Source of the DNA: Marinobacter sediminum
GTDB lineage: Bacteria > Pseudomonadota > Gammaproteobacteria > Pseudomonadales > Oleiphilaceae
Assembly: GCF_016820575.1 (NCBI RefSeq)
Contig: NZ_JAEMQH010000001.1
Location: forward strand, 62,001 to 126,000
DNA: 64,000 nucleotides
Reading direction: 5' to 3'
The notes under the pieces were generated by a model. It was not told the DNA's origin. It searched no databases and worked only from the letters and a program-made list of their open reading frames with translations. A program made the translations under genes and the position numbers. This document shows, one piece after another, positions 17,723-26,678 of the stretch (position 1 is the stretch's first letter; each line of letters opens with the position of its first letter).

Positions 17723-18457
17723 TCAGTTAGTGCGGTGGAACAACAGGTCCCAGACGCCGTGACCGAGTCGTTCACCGCGCTTTTCGAACTTGGTGATGGG
17801 CCGATCTTCCGGACGCGGTGAGAAACCACCGTTGTCCTGAGTGTTGGCAAATCCTTCTGATTCGCTCATGACTTCCATCATGTGCTCGGAGTAGTTCTCC
17901 CAATCCGTCGCCAGGTGGAGAATACCGCCCACCCGTAGCTTGTGCCGGATGCGCTGCACGAACTCGTGCTGGATCAGGCGACGCTTGTGATGCTTCTTTT
18001 TGTGCCAGGGATCGGGGAAAAACACCATCACCCGATCCAGACAGGCATCCGGCAGGCACAGGTCGATGACGTCGTTGGCGTCGATGCTATAGACCCGGAC
18101 ATTCTCCAGACCGCGATCTTCCACTTCCTTGAGCAGGGCACCAACACCCGGCAGGTGCACTTCAACACCAATGAAATCCTGCTCCGGCGCGGCCTCCGCC
18201 ATATCCGCCAACGAACCACCCATGCCAAAGCCGATTTCCAGGTTCAGCATGGCTTCGCGGCCGAACACCTCCCGTGGGTCAATCATGCCGTCTTCGCGGG
18301 TCAGGCCGTACTTGGGCCAGCTGCGCTCATAGGCTTTCTTCTGGCCCTCGGTCATCCGGCCCTGCCGAAGCACGAAGCTGCGAATGCCTCGGCGGGTGGT
18401 TACCGGCGACTCGGGAGCTGCTTCCTTCGGCTCATGCGGGTCTTTCTGGTCGGTCAT
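17723..18457 (-). CDS. trmB: tRNA (guanine-N7-)-methyltransferase TrmB
   Basis: The 244-residue enzyme methylates G46 of tRNA using SAM. The SAM loop is [14 protein letters not shown]. The diagnostic TrmB signature [16 protein letters not shown] and the C-terminal [13 protein letters not shown] are intact. About 25 N-terminal residues are basic/acidic and variable. It lies convergent to the hemW operon with 39 bases between stops. In pseudomonads trmB also sits near hemW. Confidence 0.96.
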   Translation of the reverse strand: MTDQKDPHEPKEAAPESPVTTRRGIRSFVLRQGRMTEGQKKAYERSWPKYGLTREDGMIDPREVFGREAMLNLEIGFGMGGSLADMAEAAPEQDFIGVEVHLPGVGALLKEVEDRGLENVRVYSIDANDVIDLCLPDACLDRVMVFFPDPWHKKKHHKRRLIQHEFVQRIRHKLRVGGILHLATDWENYSEHMMEVMSESEGFANTQDNGGFSPRPEDRPITKFEKRGERLGHGVWDLLFHRTN

Positions 18458-18537
18458 CTGAAGTCCTCAACCGCAGGCTGCGGGTCTGATTAAACGGGAT
18501 TTTGGCGACAGTTTACCAGAGTCCTGGGGGTCAGGGG

Positions 18538-20070
18538 TCAGGAGGACACCAGGGCATTCTGTCCGTGTTGACGATCAAGCTGGCGATAGCCCAACGCCTC
18601 AACCAGGTGACTGTTTGCCAGATCACTGACCCCGTCCAAATCCGCGAGGGTGCGGGCAACCCTCAATATCCGGTGCAGGGCCCGCGCCGACAGCCCCAGT
18701 TTTTCCATGGCACCGGTGAGCAGGCGCTCGCCGTCGGCATCCAGGCGACAGGCCTCGTGCAAGGCGCGGCCGCTCAGGGTCGAGTTCAGTTGTTTTCGCT
18801 CAGCCTGAGGTGCACGCGCCTGTGCAACCCGGCTCCGAACCACGGCACTGGATTCGCCACCGCCGGCCTGCCCCATCAATAGGTCACCACTCTGAACCGG
18901 CACTTCCACATGCAGGTCGAACCGGTCCAGCAACGGACCGGAAATCTTCGACCGGTAGCGCAGCACCTGTTGCGGGGTGCACCGGCATTCGATGGTCGGG
19001 TGACCACTGAAGCCACAGGGGCACGGGTTCATCGCACCTACGACCTGGAACCTGGCCGGGAACCGCACCTGGCGAGCCGCCCGGCTAATGGCGATTTCCC
19101 CGGTTTCCATGGGTTCCCTCAGCACCTCCAGGACCCGGCGCTCAAATTCCGGCAACTCATCCAGAAACAGTACGCCCCGATGCGCCAGGGAGATTTCACC
19201 GGGGCGCGGGCTGCTGCCGCCACCGACCATGGCAACCGCCGAGGCGGTGTGATGAGGCGCCCGAAATGGCGGGCTGTGCCAGTCGTTTGTGGCCAGGGCC
19301 AGACCGGCAACCGAATGAACACTGGCCACTTCCATCGCAGCGTCATCTTCTAGATCTGGCAAAATGCCCGGCAAGCGGCTGGCCAGCATACTTTTGCCGG
19401 TGCCCGGCGGACCGAAAAACAACAGGTTGTGATTGCCGGCCGCGGCCACCTCCAGCGCTCGCCGTGGCACGGCCTGGCCACACACATCTGCCAGGTCCGG
19501 GCATTCGCGACCGGACTCCGAAGCCCGCGTGCGCGCCACCCTGGCCACCGGCACCAGCCGCGCGCGGGCCGCCAGGTGTTCAACCACCGCCAACAGGTGC
19601 CCGGCCGCCAGCACCTCACCCTGGCTGGCCAGGGCCGCCTCTGCAGCATTGGCCTGGGGCACCAAAAGCGCCCTGCCATCAGCCCGGGCGGCCAGCACGG
19701 ACGGCAAGACACCGTTCAACGGACGAAGCGCTCCGTCCAGAGACAACTCCCCCACGAATTCATGGGGCGACAGGCTATCGGCGGGAATCTGGCCCGAGGC
19801 GGCGAGAATGCCGAGGGCAATGGGCAGATCGAAGCGGCCGCCCTCTTTGGGCAGATCGGCAGGCGCCAGATTGATAGTGATACGACGGGCTGGGAACTCA
19901 AAACCGGCGTTCAGCAGGGCGCTGCGAACGCGCTCACGACTCTCCCGGACGCCGGTTTCAGGCAGCCCGACGATTGAGAGGGCGGGCAAGCCACCCGAGA
20001 GATGGACTTCAACGGTCACCGCAGGCGCGGCGATCCCCACGCTGGCGCGTGAATGGACAATGGCAAGCAT
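18538..20070 (-). CDS. comM: ComM/YifB family Mg-chelatase-like AAA+ ATPase
   Basis: The 510-residue protein has an N-terminal Lon-protease-like ChlI domain (MLAIVHSRASVGIAAPAVTVEVHLSGGLPALSIVGLP). A Mg-chelatase AAA+ core follows with Walker A FFGPPGTGKSMLASRLPG, Walker B VLFLDELPEF and the C-terminal zinc-like PCPCGF segment. ComM is a hexameric helicase that promotes branch migration during natural transformation. The protein is full length. It is separated from ubiK by 62 bases on the same strand. Confidence 0.94.
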   Translation of the reverse strand: MLAIVHSRASVGIAAPAVTVEVHLSGGLPALSIVGLPETGVRESRERVRSALLNAGFEFPARRITINLAPADLPKEGGRFDLPIALGILAASGQIPADSLSPHEFVGELSLDGALRPLNGVLPSVLAARADGRALLVPQANAAEAALASQGEVLAAGHLLAVVEHLAARARLVPVARVARTRASESGRECPDLADVCGQAVPRRALEVAAAGNHNLLFFGPPGTGKSMLASRLPGILPDLEDDAAMEVASVHSVAGLALATNDWHSPPFRAPHHTASAVAMVGGGSSPRPGEISLAHRGVLFLDELPEFERRVLEVLREPMETGEIAISRAARQVRFPARFQVVGAMNPCPCGFSGHPTIECRCTPQQVLRYRSKISGPLLDRFDLHVEVPVQSGDLLMGQAGGGESSAVVRSRVAQARAPQAERKQLNSTLSGRALHEACRLDADGERLLTGAMEKLGLSARALHRILRVARTLADLDGVSDLANSHLVEALGYRQLDRQHGQNALVSS

Positions 20071-20132
20071 GACAACCTTCCCTGGTTAACATCGATACAA
20101 CCGGCCCGAACTCCTTTCAGGCCGTTGCCGGG

Positions 20133-20387
20133 CTATTGCTCTTGCAGCTTTTGCTCGAGCGCGGCAACCCGGTGTTCCAGTGCGTCGACCTTTTCCCGGG
20201 TTTTCATCAACACCGCCTGCTGGGCGTCGAATTCTTCCCGGGTTACCAGTTCCAGCCGGGACAGAACCGACATCACTGTGGCCCGAGCCTGGGTTTCGAA
20301 ATCCTCACGGGCAGCCCGCGCCATATCCGGAACGAATTGACCAAACTGGCCCTGCAATTGGGCGAAAATATCCTGCGGACCTTTCAC
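20133..20387 (-). CDS. ubiK: Ubiquinone biosynthesis accessory factor UbiK
   Basis: The 84-residue protein matches UbiK/YqiC in size and layout: an amphipathic N-terminal half (FAQLQGQFGQFVPDMARAARED) that can bind membrane, the LVTREEFDAQ box, and a C-terminal coiled coil (REKVDALEHRVAALEQKL). UbiK partners UbiJ in the soluble ubiquinone-synthesis complex. Its start lies next to the glnK regulatory region, divergent. Confidence 0.92.
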   Translation of the reverse strand: MKGPQDIFAQLQGQFGQFVPDMARAAREDFETQARATVMSVLSRLELVTREEFDAQQAVLMKTREKVDALEHRVAALEQKLQEQ

Positions 20388-20482
20388 GCATCACCTCTAC
20401 TGATTGGAATAATGGCCGGTTTTACGACCAGACACGGGGCCTGCACCGGTACGCGGGAGTGTATCACAACCCACCCCCTGCC

Positions 20483-20505
20483 ATACTGTACCCGGTCGAC
20501 AGTAT
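20483..20505. promoter_or_regulatory. Perfect dyad ATACTGT-N9-ACAGTAT overlapping a TATAAT
   Basis: Seven-base arms separated by nine bases sit between ubiK and glnK. The right arm overlaps TATAAT at 20503-20508 on the plus strand. This looks like an operator over a promoter, but no good -35 is visible and the regulator is unknown. Confidence 0.35.
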
Positions 20506-20561
20506 AATGACTGGCGCTGCCCCGTTGAGCCGCTCTAATTTGGCCCATTACGGGGCGCAAT

Positions 20562-20589
20562 GCCCGATTTTGGTGCGCAGTTTTGCGCC
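20562..20589. promoter_or_regulatory. Probable NtrC binding region upstream of glnK
   Basis: GCCCGATTTTGGTGC differs by one base from the NtrC half-site pattern GCAC-N5-TGGTGC, and an overlapping GCGCAGTTTTGCGCC resembles a second weaker copy. They lie about 70-80 bases upstream of the sigma-54 promoter, a normal enhancer distance. Confidence 0.5.
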
Positions 20590-20641
20590 AATCTGGGACA
20601 GCCGTTCGCTAGGCGACTGTTATTAAAGATTTTTTTTGCGT

Positions 20642-20657
20642 TGGCACACCCGATGCT
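20642..20657 (+). promoter_or_regulatory. Sigma-54 promoter of glnK-amtB
   Basis: TGGCACACCCGATGCT matches the -24/-12 consensus with GG and GC separated by exactly the required distance. Transcription would begin near 20668, about 100 bases before glnK. An AT-rich run (TTAAAGATTTTTTTTGCG) just upstream could bind IHF. A cgcaca-N5-tgtgcg dyad at 20677-20693 lies in the leader. Confidence 0.8.
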
Positions 20658-20738
20658 AAAGCTCTCGTACGCAATCCGCACAATTGGTGTGCGAGGTGGC
20701 AGCATTCCGAACCCAGCCGCTGGCCCAGAGGCCCTTGA

Positions 20739-21107
<369 letters not shown>

Positions 21108-21182
21108 TCCAGATCTAAGAAAAAAGACTTAGCCAGCGCAAAAAAACTTAAAACCTGAAAAGCCTCGTGCGGAGGGCTTCAA

Positions 21183-22451
21183 ATGGAAAGCAATCTTTTT
21201 CACCTGCAGTACGCAATGGATACCTTTTATTTCCTGGTGTGCGGCGCATTAGTAATGTGGATGGCCGCGGGCTTCGCCATGCTGGAAGCCGGCCTGGTAC
21301 GCTCCAAGAACACCACGGAAATTCTAACCAAGAACGTGGCACTGTTTGCCATCTCCTGCATCATGTACCTGGTGTGCGGTTACGCCATCATGTACGGCGG
21401 TAACATCTTCCTGTCTGGCATCGCGGACGTTGATACCGCTGCCGTTCTGGGTGACTTCGCCGGCCGTGAAGACGGCTTCGAGGGTGGCTCCATCTACTCC
21501 GGCGCTTCTGACTTCTTCTTCCAGGTGGTGTTCGTCGCTACCGCCATGTCCATCGTCTCCGGTGCCGTGGCTGAGCGTATGAAGCTCTGGGCCTTCCTGA
21601 TCTTCGCGGTTGTCATGACCGGCTTCATCTACCCGATGGAAGGTGCATGGACCTGGGGCGGCGCGTCTGTCTTTGGCATGTACTCCCTGGGCGACCTTGG
21701 CTTCAGCGACTTCGCCGGCTCCGGTATCGTTCACATGGCTGGTGCGGCCGCAGCTCTGGCGGGCGTCATCCTGCTGGGTGCCCGTAAAGGCAAGTACGGT
21801 GCGAACGGTGAAATCCGGGCCTTCCCGGGTGCCAACCTGCCCCTGGCCACTCTCGGCACCTTCATCCTGTGGATGGGCTGGTTCGGCTTCAACGGCGGTT
21901 CGGTACTGAAGTTGGGCGATATCGCCAGCGCCAACTCCGTCGCCATGGTGTTCCTGAACACCAACACCGCCGCTGCCGGTGGTGCGGTTGCCGCCCTGAT
22001 CACCGCTCGCCTGATGTTTGGCAAGGCCGATTTGACCATGCTGCTGAACGGCGCACTGGCTGGCCTGGTGGTTATCACCGCTGAGCCGTCCACTCCGAGC
22101 GCCCTGACCGCTACCCTGTTCGGCGCCTTCGGCGGTGTCCTGGTGGTACTGAGCATCGTCACCATGGACAAGCTGCGTATCGACGATCCGGTCGGTGCTA
22201 TCTCGGTCCACGGTGTCTGTGGTCTGCTGGGTCTGCTGCTGGTTCCGGTCACTAACGGTGGCGCAAGCTTCAGCGGCCAGATCATCGGCGCAATCACCAT
22301 CTTCGCCTGGGTCTTCATCGCCAGCCTGATCGTCTGGGGCATCCTGAAAGCCGTGATGGGCCTGCGGGTCAGCGAAGAAGACGAGTACGAAGGTGTGGAT
22401 CTGTCCGAGTGTGGTATGGAAGCCTACCCGGAATTCGTGAGCGCCAAATAA
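21183..22451 (+). CDS. amtB: Ammonium transporter AmtB
   Basis: The 422-residue channel protein has about eleven hydrophobic helices. Recognisable AmtB elements are the N-terminal LEAGLVRSKNTTEILTKN, the pore twin histidines in GIVHMAGAAAALAG and ISVHGVCGLLG, and DPVGAISVHG. GGAGGG lies just before the ATG. The first helix starts near residue 12 and there is no long cleavable signal peptide. It imports ammonium/ammonia and is paired with glnK 75 bases upstream. A strong terminator follows. Confidence 0.97.
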   Translation: MESNLFHLQYAMDTFYFLVCGALVMWMAAGFAMLEAGLVRSKNTTEILTKNVALFAISCIMYLVCGYAIMYGGNIFLSGIADVDTAAVLGDFAGREDGFEGGSIYSGASDFFFQVVFVATAMSIVSGAVAERMKLWAFLIFAVVMTGFIYPMEGAWTWGGASVFGMYSLGDLGFSDFAGSGIVHMAGAAAALAGVILLGARKGKYGANGEIRAFPGANLPLATLGTFILWMGWFGFNGGSVLKLGDIASANSVAMVFLNTNTAAAGGAVAALITARLMFGKADLTMLLNGALAGLVVITAEPSTPSALTATLFGAFGGVLVVLSIVTMDKLRIDDPVGAISVHGVCGLLGLLLVPVTNGGASFSGQIIGAITIFAWVFIASLIVWGILKAVMGLRVSEEDEYEGVDLSECGMEAYPEFVSAK

Positions 22452-22473
22452 AACGCGTTCACTGGATCCCAAC

Positions 22474-22504
22474 AAAAAAGGCGCCCTTCGGGGCGCCTTT
22501 TTTT
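22474..22504 (+). terminator. Rho-independent terminator after amtB
   Basis: AAAAAAGGCGCCC-TTCG-GGGCGCCTTTTTTT is a perfect hairpin with a TTCG tetraloop and T7. The flanking A-run lets it also end the convergent DUF6316 transcript. Confidence 0.95.
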
Positions 22505-22518
22505 CTGGTCAGATTCTA

Positions 22519-22719
22519 CTAATGCGCTGGCTGGACCAAATACGACTGATACTCAGCTTTTTGCAGATACAACCGCAATTCCAGCACAGCTTCCAGCTCA
22601 GACTCAAAAGGCCCTTCTATTGAACCCTCGCGGGTTTCAAAGAAATACTCACCGTTTACCGAGCTCAGCCGCTCTGACCGGAACCAGTTTTTCTCAGACT
22701 CCCCTTGTCGCACCGTCAT
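22519..22719 (-). CDS. DUF6316 family small protein
   Basis: The 66-residue soluble protein has the pattern FRSERLSSVNGEYFFETREGSIEGPFESELEA, i.e. an aromatic NGEYFF strand followed by REG-x-EGPF. I associate this with DUF6316 proteins of Pseudomonas and relatives. No motif suggests catalysis. It is a single gene convergent with amtB; the upstream interval to speE holds nothing else I can identify. Confidence 0.7.
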   Translation of the reverse strand: MTVRQGESEKNWFRSERLSSVNGEYFFETREGSIEGPFESELEAVLELRLYLQKAEYQSYLVQPAH

Positions 22720-22900
22720 GGTTCCCTCTCCTGACGTAGTTCCCTATCTCCGATCGTTCCTCACTGCTCCATCAGTCTAGTCAATCCACCGGGGCCCATA
22801 GAGATCGTCTTGATCAAAGCAACGGGCTGCTCATAGCCGGAAGGAATGACAGCACCTGAAACAGGCCTGACTGGGCTACAGATCGAGGCACAGCGCTGGC

Positions 22901-23782
22901 TCAGCCCTCGCTGGGAATGACGTGATCTTCCAGTGCATCCACCATGAACTGGGGCATCGCGAGGGCACCGTGGTGGGTGCCCGGATTGTAGTAACGGGTA
23001 ACAAACGGACGATTCTCGGCATCCTCTTCACGGAAATACCGTACCGGTTTGTCCTTGCCGGCCATGGTGCAGCTCCACCAGCCTGTGGGGTACACCGGTT
23101 GTGGGAACGGCAGAGTCTGGACGTGATCAAACCCGGCCTTGCGCATATCTTCATGGATCGATTTGATGATGGTGTTCGTGTGCAACAGCGGGGATTCGCT
23201 CTGTTGCACGATCAAGCCGCCGTCACGCAGGGCCAGCATGGCATCGCGATAAAAATCGAGGGCGAACAGGCCTTCGGCCGGACCGACCGGATCGGTGCTG
23301 TCGATGATGATCAAATCCAGGCTGTTCGGCTCGATGTCACGAATCCATTGAATGCCATCGCCAAAGAAGAAATTGGCCCGGGGGTCGCCGTTGGATTCAC
23401 ACAGCTCCGGGAAATACTTCTCGGACACCCGGGTGACCCGCTCATCAATTTCCACCTGCCAGGCTTCTTCAACGCCCGGGTGCTTGAGCACCTCTTTCAG
23501 GGTGCCGCAATCGCCACCACCGACGATCACTACCTTCTTCGGGTCCTTGTGCGTGAACAAGGCCGGGTGAGTCATCATCTCGTGGTACAGGAAGTTGTCC
23601 CGGCTGGTCAGCATCACGCAACCGTCCAACACCATCAGGTTGCCGAAGGTCTCGGTTTCGTAAATTTCCAGCTTCTGGAACGGTGTCTGCTCCTCATGCA
23701 GTTTCTTTTTAACCTGCAGGGAAAATGCCGTTCCCTGATCCTGGAATACTTCGGTAAACCAACCTTCGTTCAATGCCGTCAT
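22901..23782 (-). CDS. speE: Spermidine synthase
   Basis: The 293-residue aminopropyltransferase makes spermidine from putrescine and decarboxylated SAM. Visible motifs are GGGDCGTLKEVLKH (nucleotide pocket), VEIDERVTRVSEKYFP, the catalytic DSTDPVGPAEGLF and the N-terminal LMVLDGCVMLTSRDNFLYHEM. The start at 23782 (MTALNEGWF) has CAGGAG seven bases upstream; the open frame continues upstream but overlaps the speA promoter. It is divergent from speA, so both polyamine genes share a 212-base regulatory region. Confidence 0.95.
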   Translation of the reverse strand: MTALNEGWFTEVFQDQGTAFSLQVKKKLHEEQTPFQKLEIYETETFGNLMVLDGCVMLTSRDNFLYHEMMTHPALFTHKDPKKVVIVGGGDCGTLKEVLKHPGVEEAWQVEIDERVTRVSEKYFPELCESNGDPRANFFFGDGIQWIRDIEPNSLDLIIIDSTDPVGPAEGLFALDFYRDAMLALRDGGLIVQQSESPLLHTNTIIKSIHEDMRKAGFDHVQTLPFPQPVYPTGWWSCTMAGKDKPVRYFREEDAENRPFVTRYYNPGTHHGALAMPQFMVDALEDHVIPSEG

Positions 23783-23994
23783 CGTGTTTCTCCTGCTTTG
23801 GTCCATGAGCCGGTTTGAGGGGGCGTATTGTAGGCACGCCAACCCGGCAGCTAAAGCTTTTATCGCGGGACGCGCCACGTAATTTCCACAACCGGTTCTT
23901 TTAGCCGGCGAGTGGAATCCATACAATGTCGGCCATACAGTCGGCCGGGTTCGCCCTAGCTCGCCGGCTCCGGTTTCCTGACAGGATAGCAAGC

Positions 23995-25905
23995 ATGAGC
24001 GAATCCAGCGGCACCACTGCCCACAAGGTCTACAACATTGCCCATTGGAGCGATGGCTACATCGGTGTTAATGAACAAGGCGAGGTGCTGATTCGCCCGG
24101 ATCGCGGCCACAGTCCCGCCCGCATTAACCTCCCAGACCTGACCCAGTCACTGCTGCAATCCGGTATCCAGCTACCGGTGCTCATCCGCTTCACCGATAT
24201 CCTGCACGATCGGGTCAACAAGCTCTGCGGGGCCTTCAACAAGGTCGCCGGAGATCAGGGCTATCAGGGCCAGTACACGGCCGTGTACCCGATCAAGGTC
24301 AACCAGCAGCGCCGGGTGGTGGAAGAACTGCTCTCGGCGGAACCCGCCGCCAGCCAGGGCCAGATCGGCCTGGAAGCGGGCAGCAAGCCCGAGCTGATGG
24401 CGGTTCTGGCTATGTCCCGGCAGCCCGGTTCGGTCATCGTCTGCAACGGCTACAAGGACCGGGAGTACATCCGCCTGGCACTGATCGGCCAGAAACTCGG
24501 CCACCGGGTCTTCATCGTGGTGGAAAAGCAGTCGGAACTGCCGCTGATTCTGGACGAGGCCCGGGATCTGGGTGTGTCACCGCTGATCGGCGTGCGCGCC
24601 CGCCTGGCCACCATCGGCAAGGGTAACTGGCAGAATACCGGCGGCGAAAAGTCCAAGTTCGGGCTGTCCGCCAGCCAGGTGCTGGATGTGGTCAATACCC
24701 TGCGCCAGGCCGGTGCCCTGGACACCCTTCAGTTGCTGCACTTCCACCTTGGCTCGCAAATTGCCAACATCCGCGACATCCAGACCGGCCTGCGGGAATG
24801 CGCCCGTTTTTATAGCGAGTTGCGGCAGCTGGGCGCGCCCATTGGCACCGTGGATATCGGTGGCGGACTGGGCGTGGACTACGAGGGCACCCGCTCCCGC
24901 AGCAGTTGCTCAATGAACTACAGCGTGCACGAATACGCCTACAACGTCATTCATGTGCTGCAGACTGAATGCGACCGCCATGGCATTCCGCACCCGCACC
25001 TGATCAGTGAATCCGGCCGGGCTCTGACCGCCCACCACTCGGTACTGGTCACCAATGTCATTGACCGGGAAGTCCCCCAGGACCGCAGCCCAGAGCAGCC
25101 GTCACCAGAGGCTCCGGGGCCGCTGCATGATCTGTGGCGGGATCTGCTGAGCCTGGAGGATTCTGACACCCCCCGCTCGCTGGCCGAGATTTACCACGAC
25201 GTGCTCCACGCCATGGCCGATGTCCACGGCCAGTTCGCCCACGGCGTACTGTCGCTGCCGGAACGGGCTGATGCTGAAACCCTTTACACTCGCTGCTGCC
25301 GTCTGCTTCGGAACCAGTTGGACTCGGCCAACCGGGCGCACCGGGAGATCATTGACGAACTGAATGAGAAGCTGGCGGAAAAACTGTTCGTGAATTTCTC
25401 CCTGTTCCAATCCCTGCCCGATGTCTGGGGCATCGATCAGATCTTTCCGGTGATGCCCATCAACGGCCTGAACCGGCCGATGAATCGCCGCGCCGTCATC
25501 CAGGACATTACCTGCGACTCTGATGGCCGCATTGATCAGTACGTCGACGGCCAGGGTACCGAAACCACCCTGCCATTGCCGGAAGACCGCCCGGGCGAGC
25601 CGCTGCTGATGGGATTTTTCATGACCGGGGCCTACCAGGAAATTCTTGGCGACATGCACAACCTGTTCGGCGATACCCATTCGGTGGACGTCCAGCTGGA
25701 CTCGGAAGGCGGCTTCAATATCGGTCAGCCAATTACCGGGGATACGGTGGCCAAGGTGCTGCGCTACGTCAACTTCGAGCCTGAAGCCCTGGTGCAGACC
25801 TACCAGCAGAAATTCGACGCCAGTGGCCTACCCGACTCACAGCGGGCGCTGTTGCTGGCCGAGCTGACCGCAGGCCTGGAAGGCTACACCTACCTGGAAG
25901 AATGA
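23995..25905 (+). CDS. speA: Biosynthetic arginine decarboxylase
   Basis: The 636-residue PLP enzyme of the SpeA family converts arginine to agmatine. The PLP lysine lies in YPIKVNQQRRVVEEL. Further signatures are [43 protein letters not shown] and ISESGRALTAHHS. Length is near the E. coli enzyme (658). The ATG at 23995 (MSESSGTT) with AGGA upstream is chosen; an earlier in-frame start at 23926 reads through the promoter. Divergent from speE. Confidence 0.95.
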   Translation: MSESSGTTAHKVYNIAHWSDGYIGVNEQGEVLIRPDRGHSPARINLPDLTQSLLQSGIQLPVLIRFTDILHDRVNKLCGAFNKVAGDQGYQGQYTAVYPIKVNQQRRVVEELLSAEPAASQGQIGLEAGSKPELMAVLAMSRQPGSVIVCNGYKDREYIRLALIGQKLGHRVFIVVEKQSELPLILDEARDLGVSPLIGVRARLATIGKGNWQNTGGEKSKFGLSASQVLDVVNTLRQAGALDTLQLLHFHLGSQIANIRDIQTGLRECARFYSELRQLGAPIGTVDIGGGLGVDYEGTRSRSSCSMNYSVHEYAYNVIHVLQTECDRHGIPHPHLISESGRALTAHHSVLVTNVIDREVPQDRSPEQPSPEAPGPLHDLWRDLLSLEDSDTPRSLAEIYHDVLHAMADVHGQFAHGVLSLPERADAETLYTRCCRLLRNQLDSANRAHREIIDELNEKLAEKLFVNFSLFQSLPDVWGIDQIFPVMPINGLNRPMNRRAVIQDITCDSDGRIDQYVDGQGTETTLPLPEDRPGEPLLMGFFMTGAYQEILGDMHNLFGDTHSVDVQLDSEGGFNIGQPITGDTVAKVLRYVNFEPEALVQTYQQKFDASGLPDSQRALLLAELTAGLEGYTYLEE

Positions 25906-25910
25906 ACTCG

Positions 25911-25937
25911 GCGTTTCTCCGGAAACGTCGTTTGCCC
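25911..25937 (+). terminator. Probable terminator after speA
   Basis: CGGCGTTTCTCC and GGAAACGTCG form a short hairpin with one wobble, followed by a T-poor GTTTGCC. Weak by itself, but it lies directly after the stop codon. Confidence 0.4.
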
Positions 25938-25967
25938 GCCCTAGCCAACATTCTTTTACTCTTGCAC

Positions 25968-25996
25968 TGATCCAGACCCGAATCCGGCCCGTAAAC
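25968..25996 (+). promoter_or_regulatory. Probable ECF (RpoE/ChrR-type) autoregulated promoter
   Basis: TGATCC at 25968-25973 and TAAA at 25992-25995 are exactly 18 bases apart. This matches the published Rhodobacter sphaeroides RpoE promoter pattern TGATCC-N18-TAAG except for the last base. It lies about 85 bases before the sigma-factor start chosen here. Confidence 0.65.
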
Positions 25997-26078
25997 ACCG
26001 TGACTGACAAACCCGGGACGAGTGCATAGAATGATGGCTAGAACAAGTTCGAATCATGTAACTGTCAAGGAGCGTCCA

Positions 26079-26678
26079 GTGAGCACACTGGAGCAAAAGC
26101 CGGCCAGCTCAGAAGGAAGAAAAGATCCTTGGAGCCAGCTGCTGCAGAAAGTGGGCAAAAACCAGGATCGCGCGGCCTACCACGCGCTCTTCGAGCACTT
26201 CGCACCGCAGCTGAAGTATTACGCCATGGCGAACGGCATGGCCAGCCATGCCGAAGAGCTGGTGCAGGAAGTGTTTGTCTCCATCTGGCGCCGGTCCTGC
26301 CTCTACGACTGGCGCAAAGCGGCTGCCTCGACCTGGATCTTCACGATCGCCCGGAATCAGCGCATCGATATGCTCCGCAAGATGCAGCGCACCAGCGCAG
26401 AAATGCCGGTGGAAACCGAGGATCTGTGGCAGATTCCGGGTGACAATGAGGACGAACCGGTGACTTCACTGCACCGGTTGATGTCAGAACGGCGCATTCG
26501 GGAATCGCTGAGTCATCTGCCCGAAGAGCAGATTACGGTCATTGCCAAGGTCTACATGGAAAACAAGTCGCACCAGATGGTGGCGAACGAGTTGGACATT
26601 CCCCTTGGCACAGTAAAAAGTCGGGTTCGCCTGGCATTGAATAAATTGAAAGTGATTTTGCAGGATCAAAACGTATGA
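26079..26678 (+). CDS. rpoE: ECF sigma factor of the RpoE/ChrR (singlet-oxygen) type
   Basis: The 199-residue sigma factor has region 2 (FEHFAPQLKYYAMANGMASHAEELVQEVFVSIWRR, then STWIFTIARNQRIDMLRK) and region 4 (LPEEQITVIAKVYMENKSHQMVANEL, then GTVKSRVRLALNKLK). The GTG at 26079 is preferred because AAGGAG lies six bases upstream; starts at 26022 and 26031 lack one. The next gene encodes a ChrR-type zinc anti-sigma factor and overlaps by four bases. This pairing defines the group that responds to singlet oxygen in R. sphaeroides. The inducing signal here is inferred. Confidence 0.9.
   Translation: MSTLEQKPASSEGRKDPWSQLLQKVGKNQDRAAYHALFEHFAPQLKYYAMANGMASHAEELVQEVFVSIWRRSCLYDWRKAAASTWIFTIARNQRIDMLRKMQRTSAEMPVETEDLWQIPGDNEDEPVTSLHRLMSERRIRESLSHLPEEQITVIAKVYMENKSHQMVANELDIPLGTVKSRVRLALNKLKVILQDQNV

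Noticed and set aside
21324..22475. 383-codon minus-strand frame opposite amtB
   Set aside because: His/Gln/Asp-rich composition typical of antisense frames to a membrane protein; it overlaps the amtB terminator.
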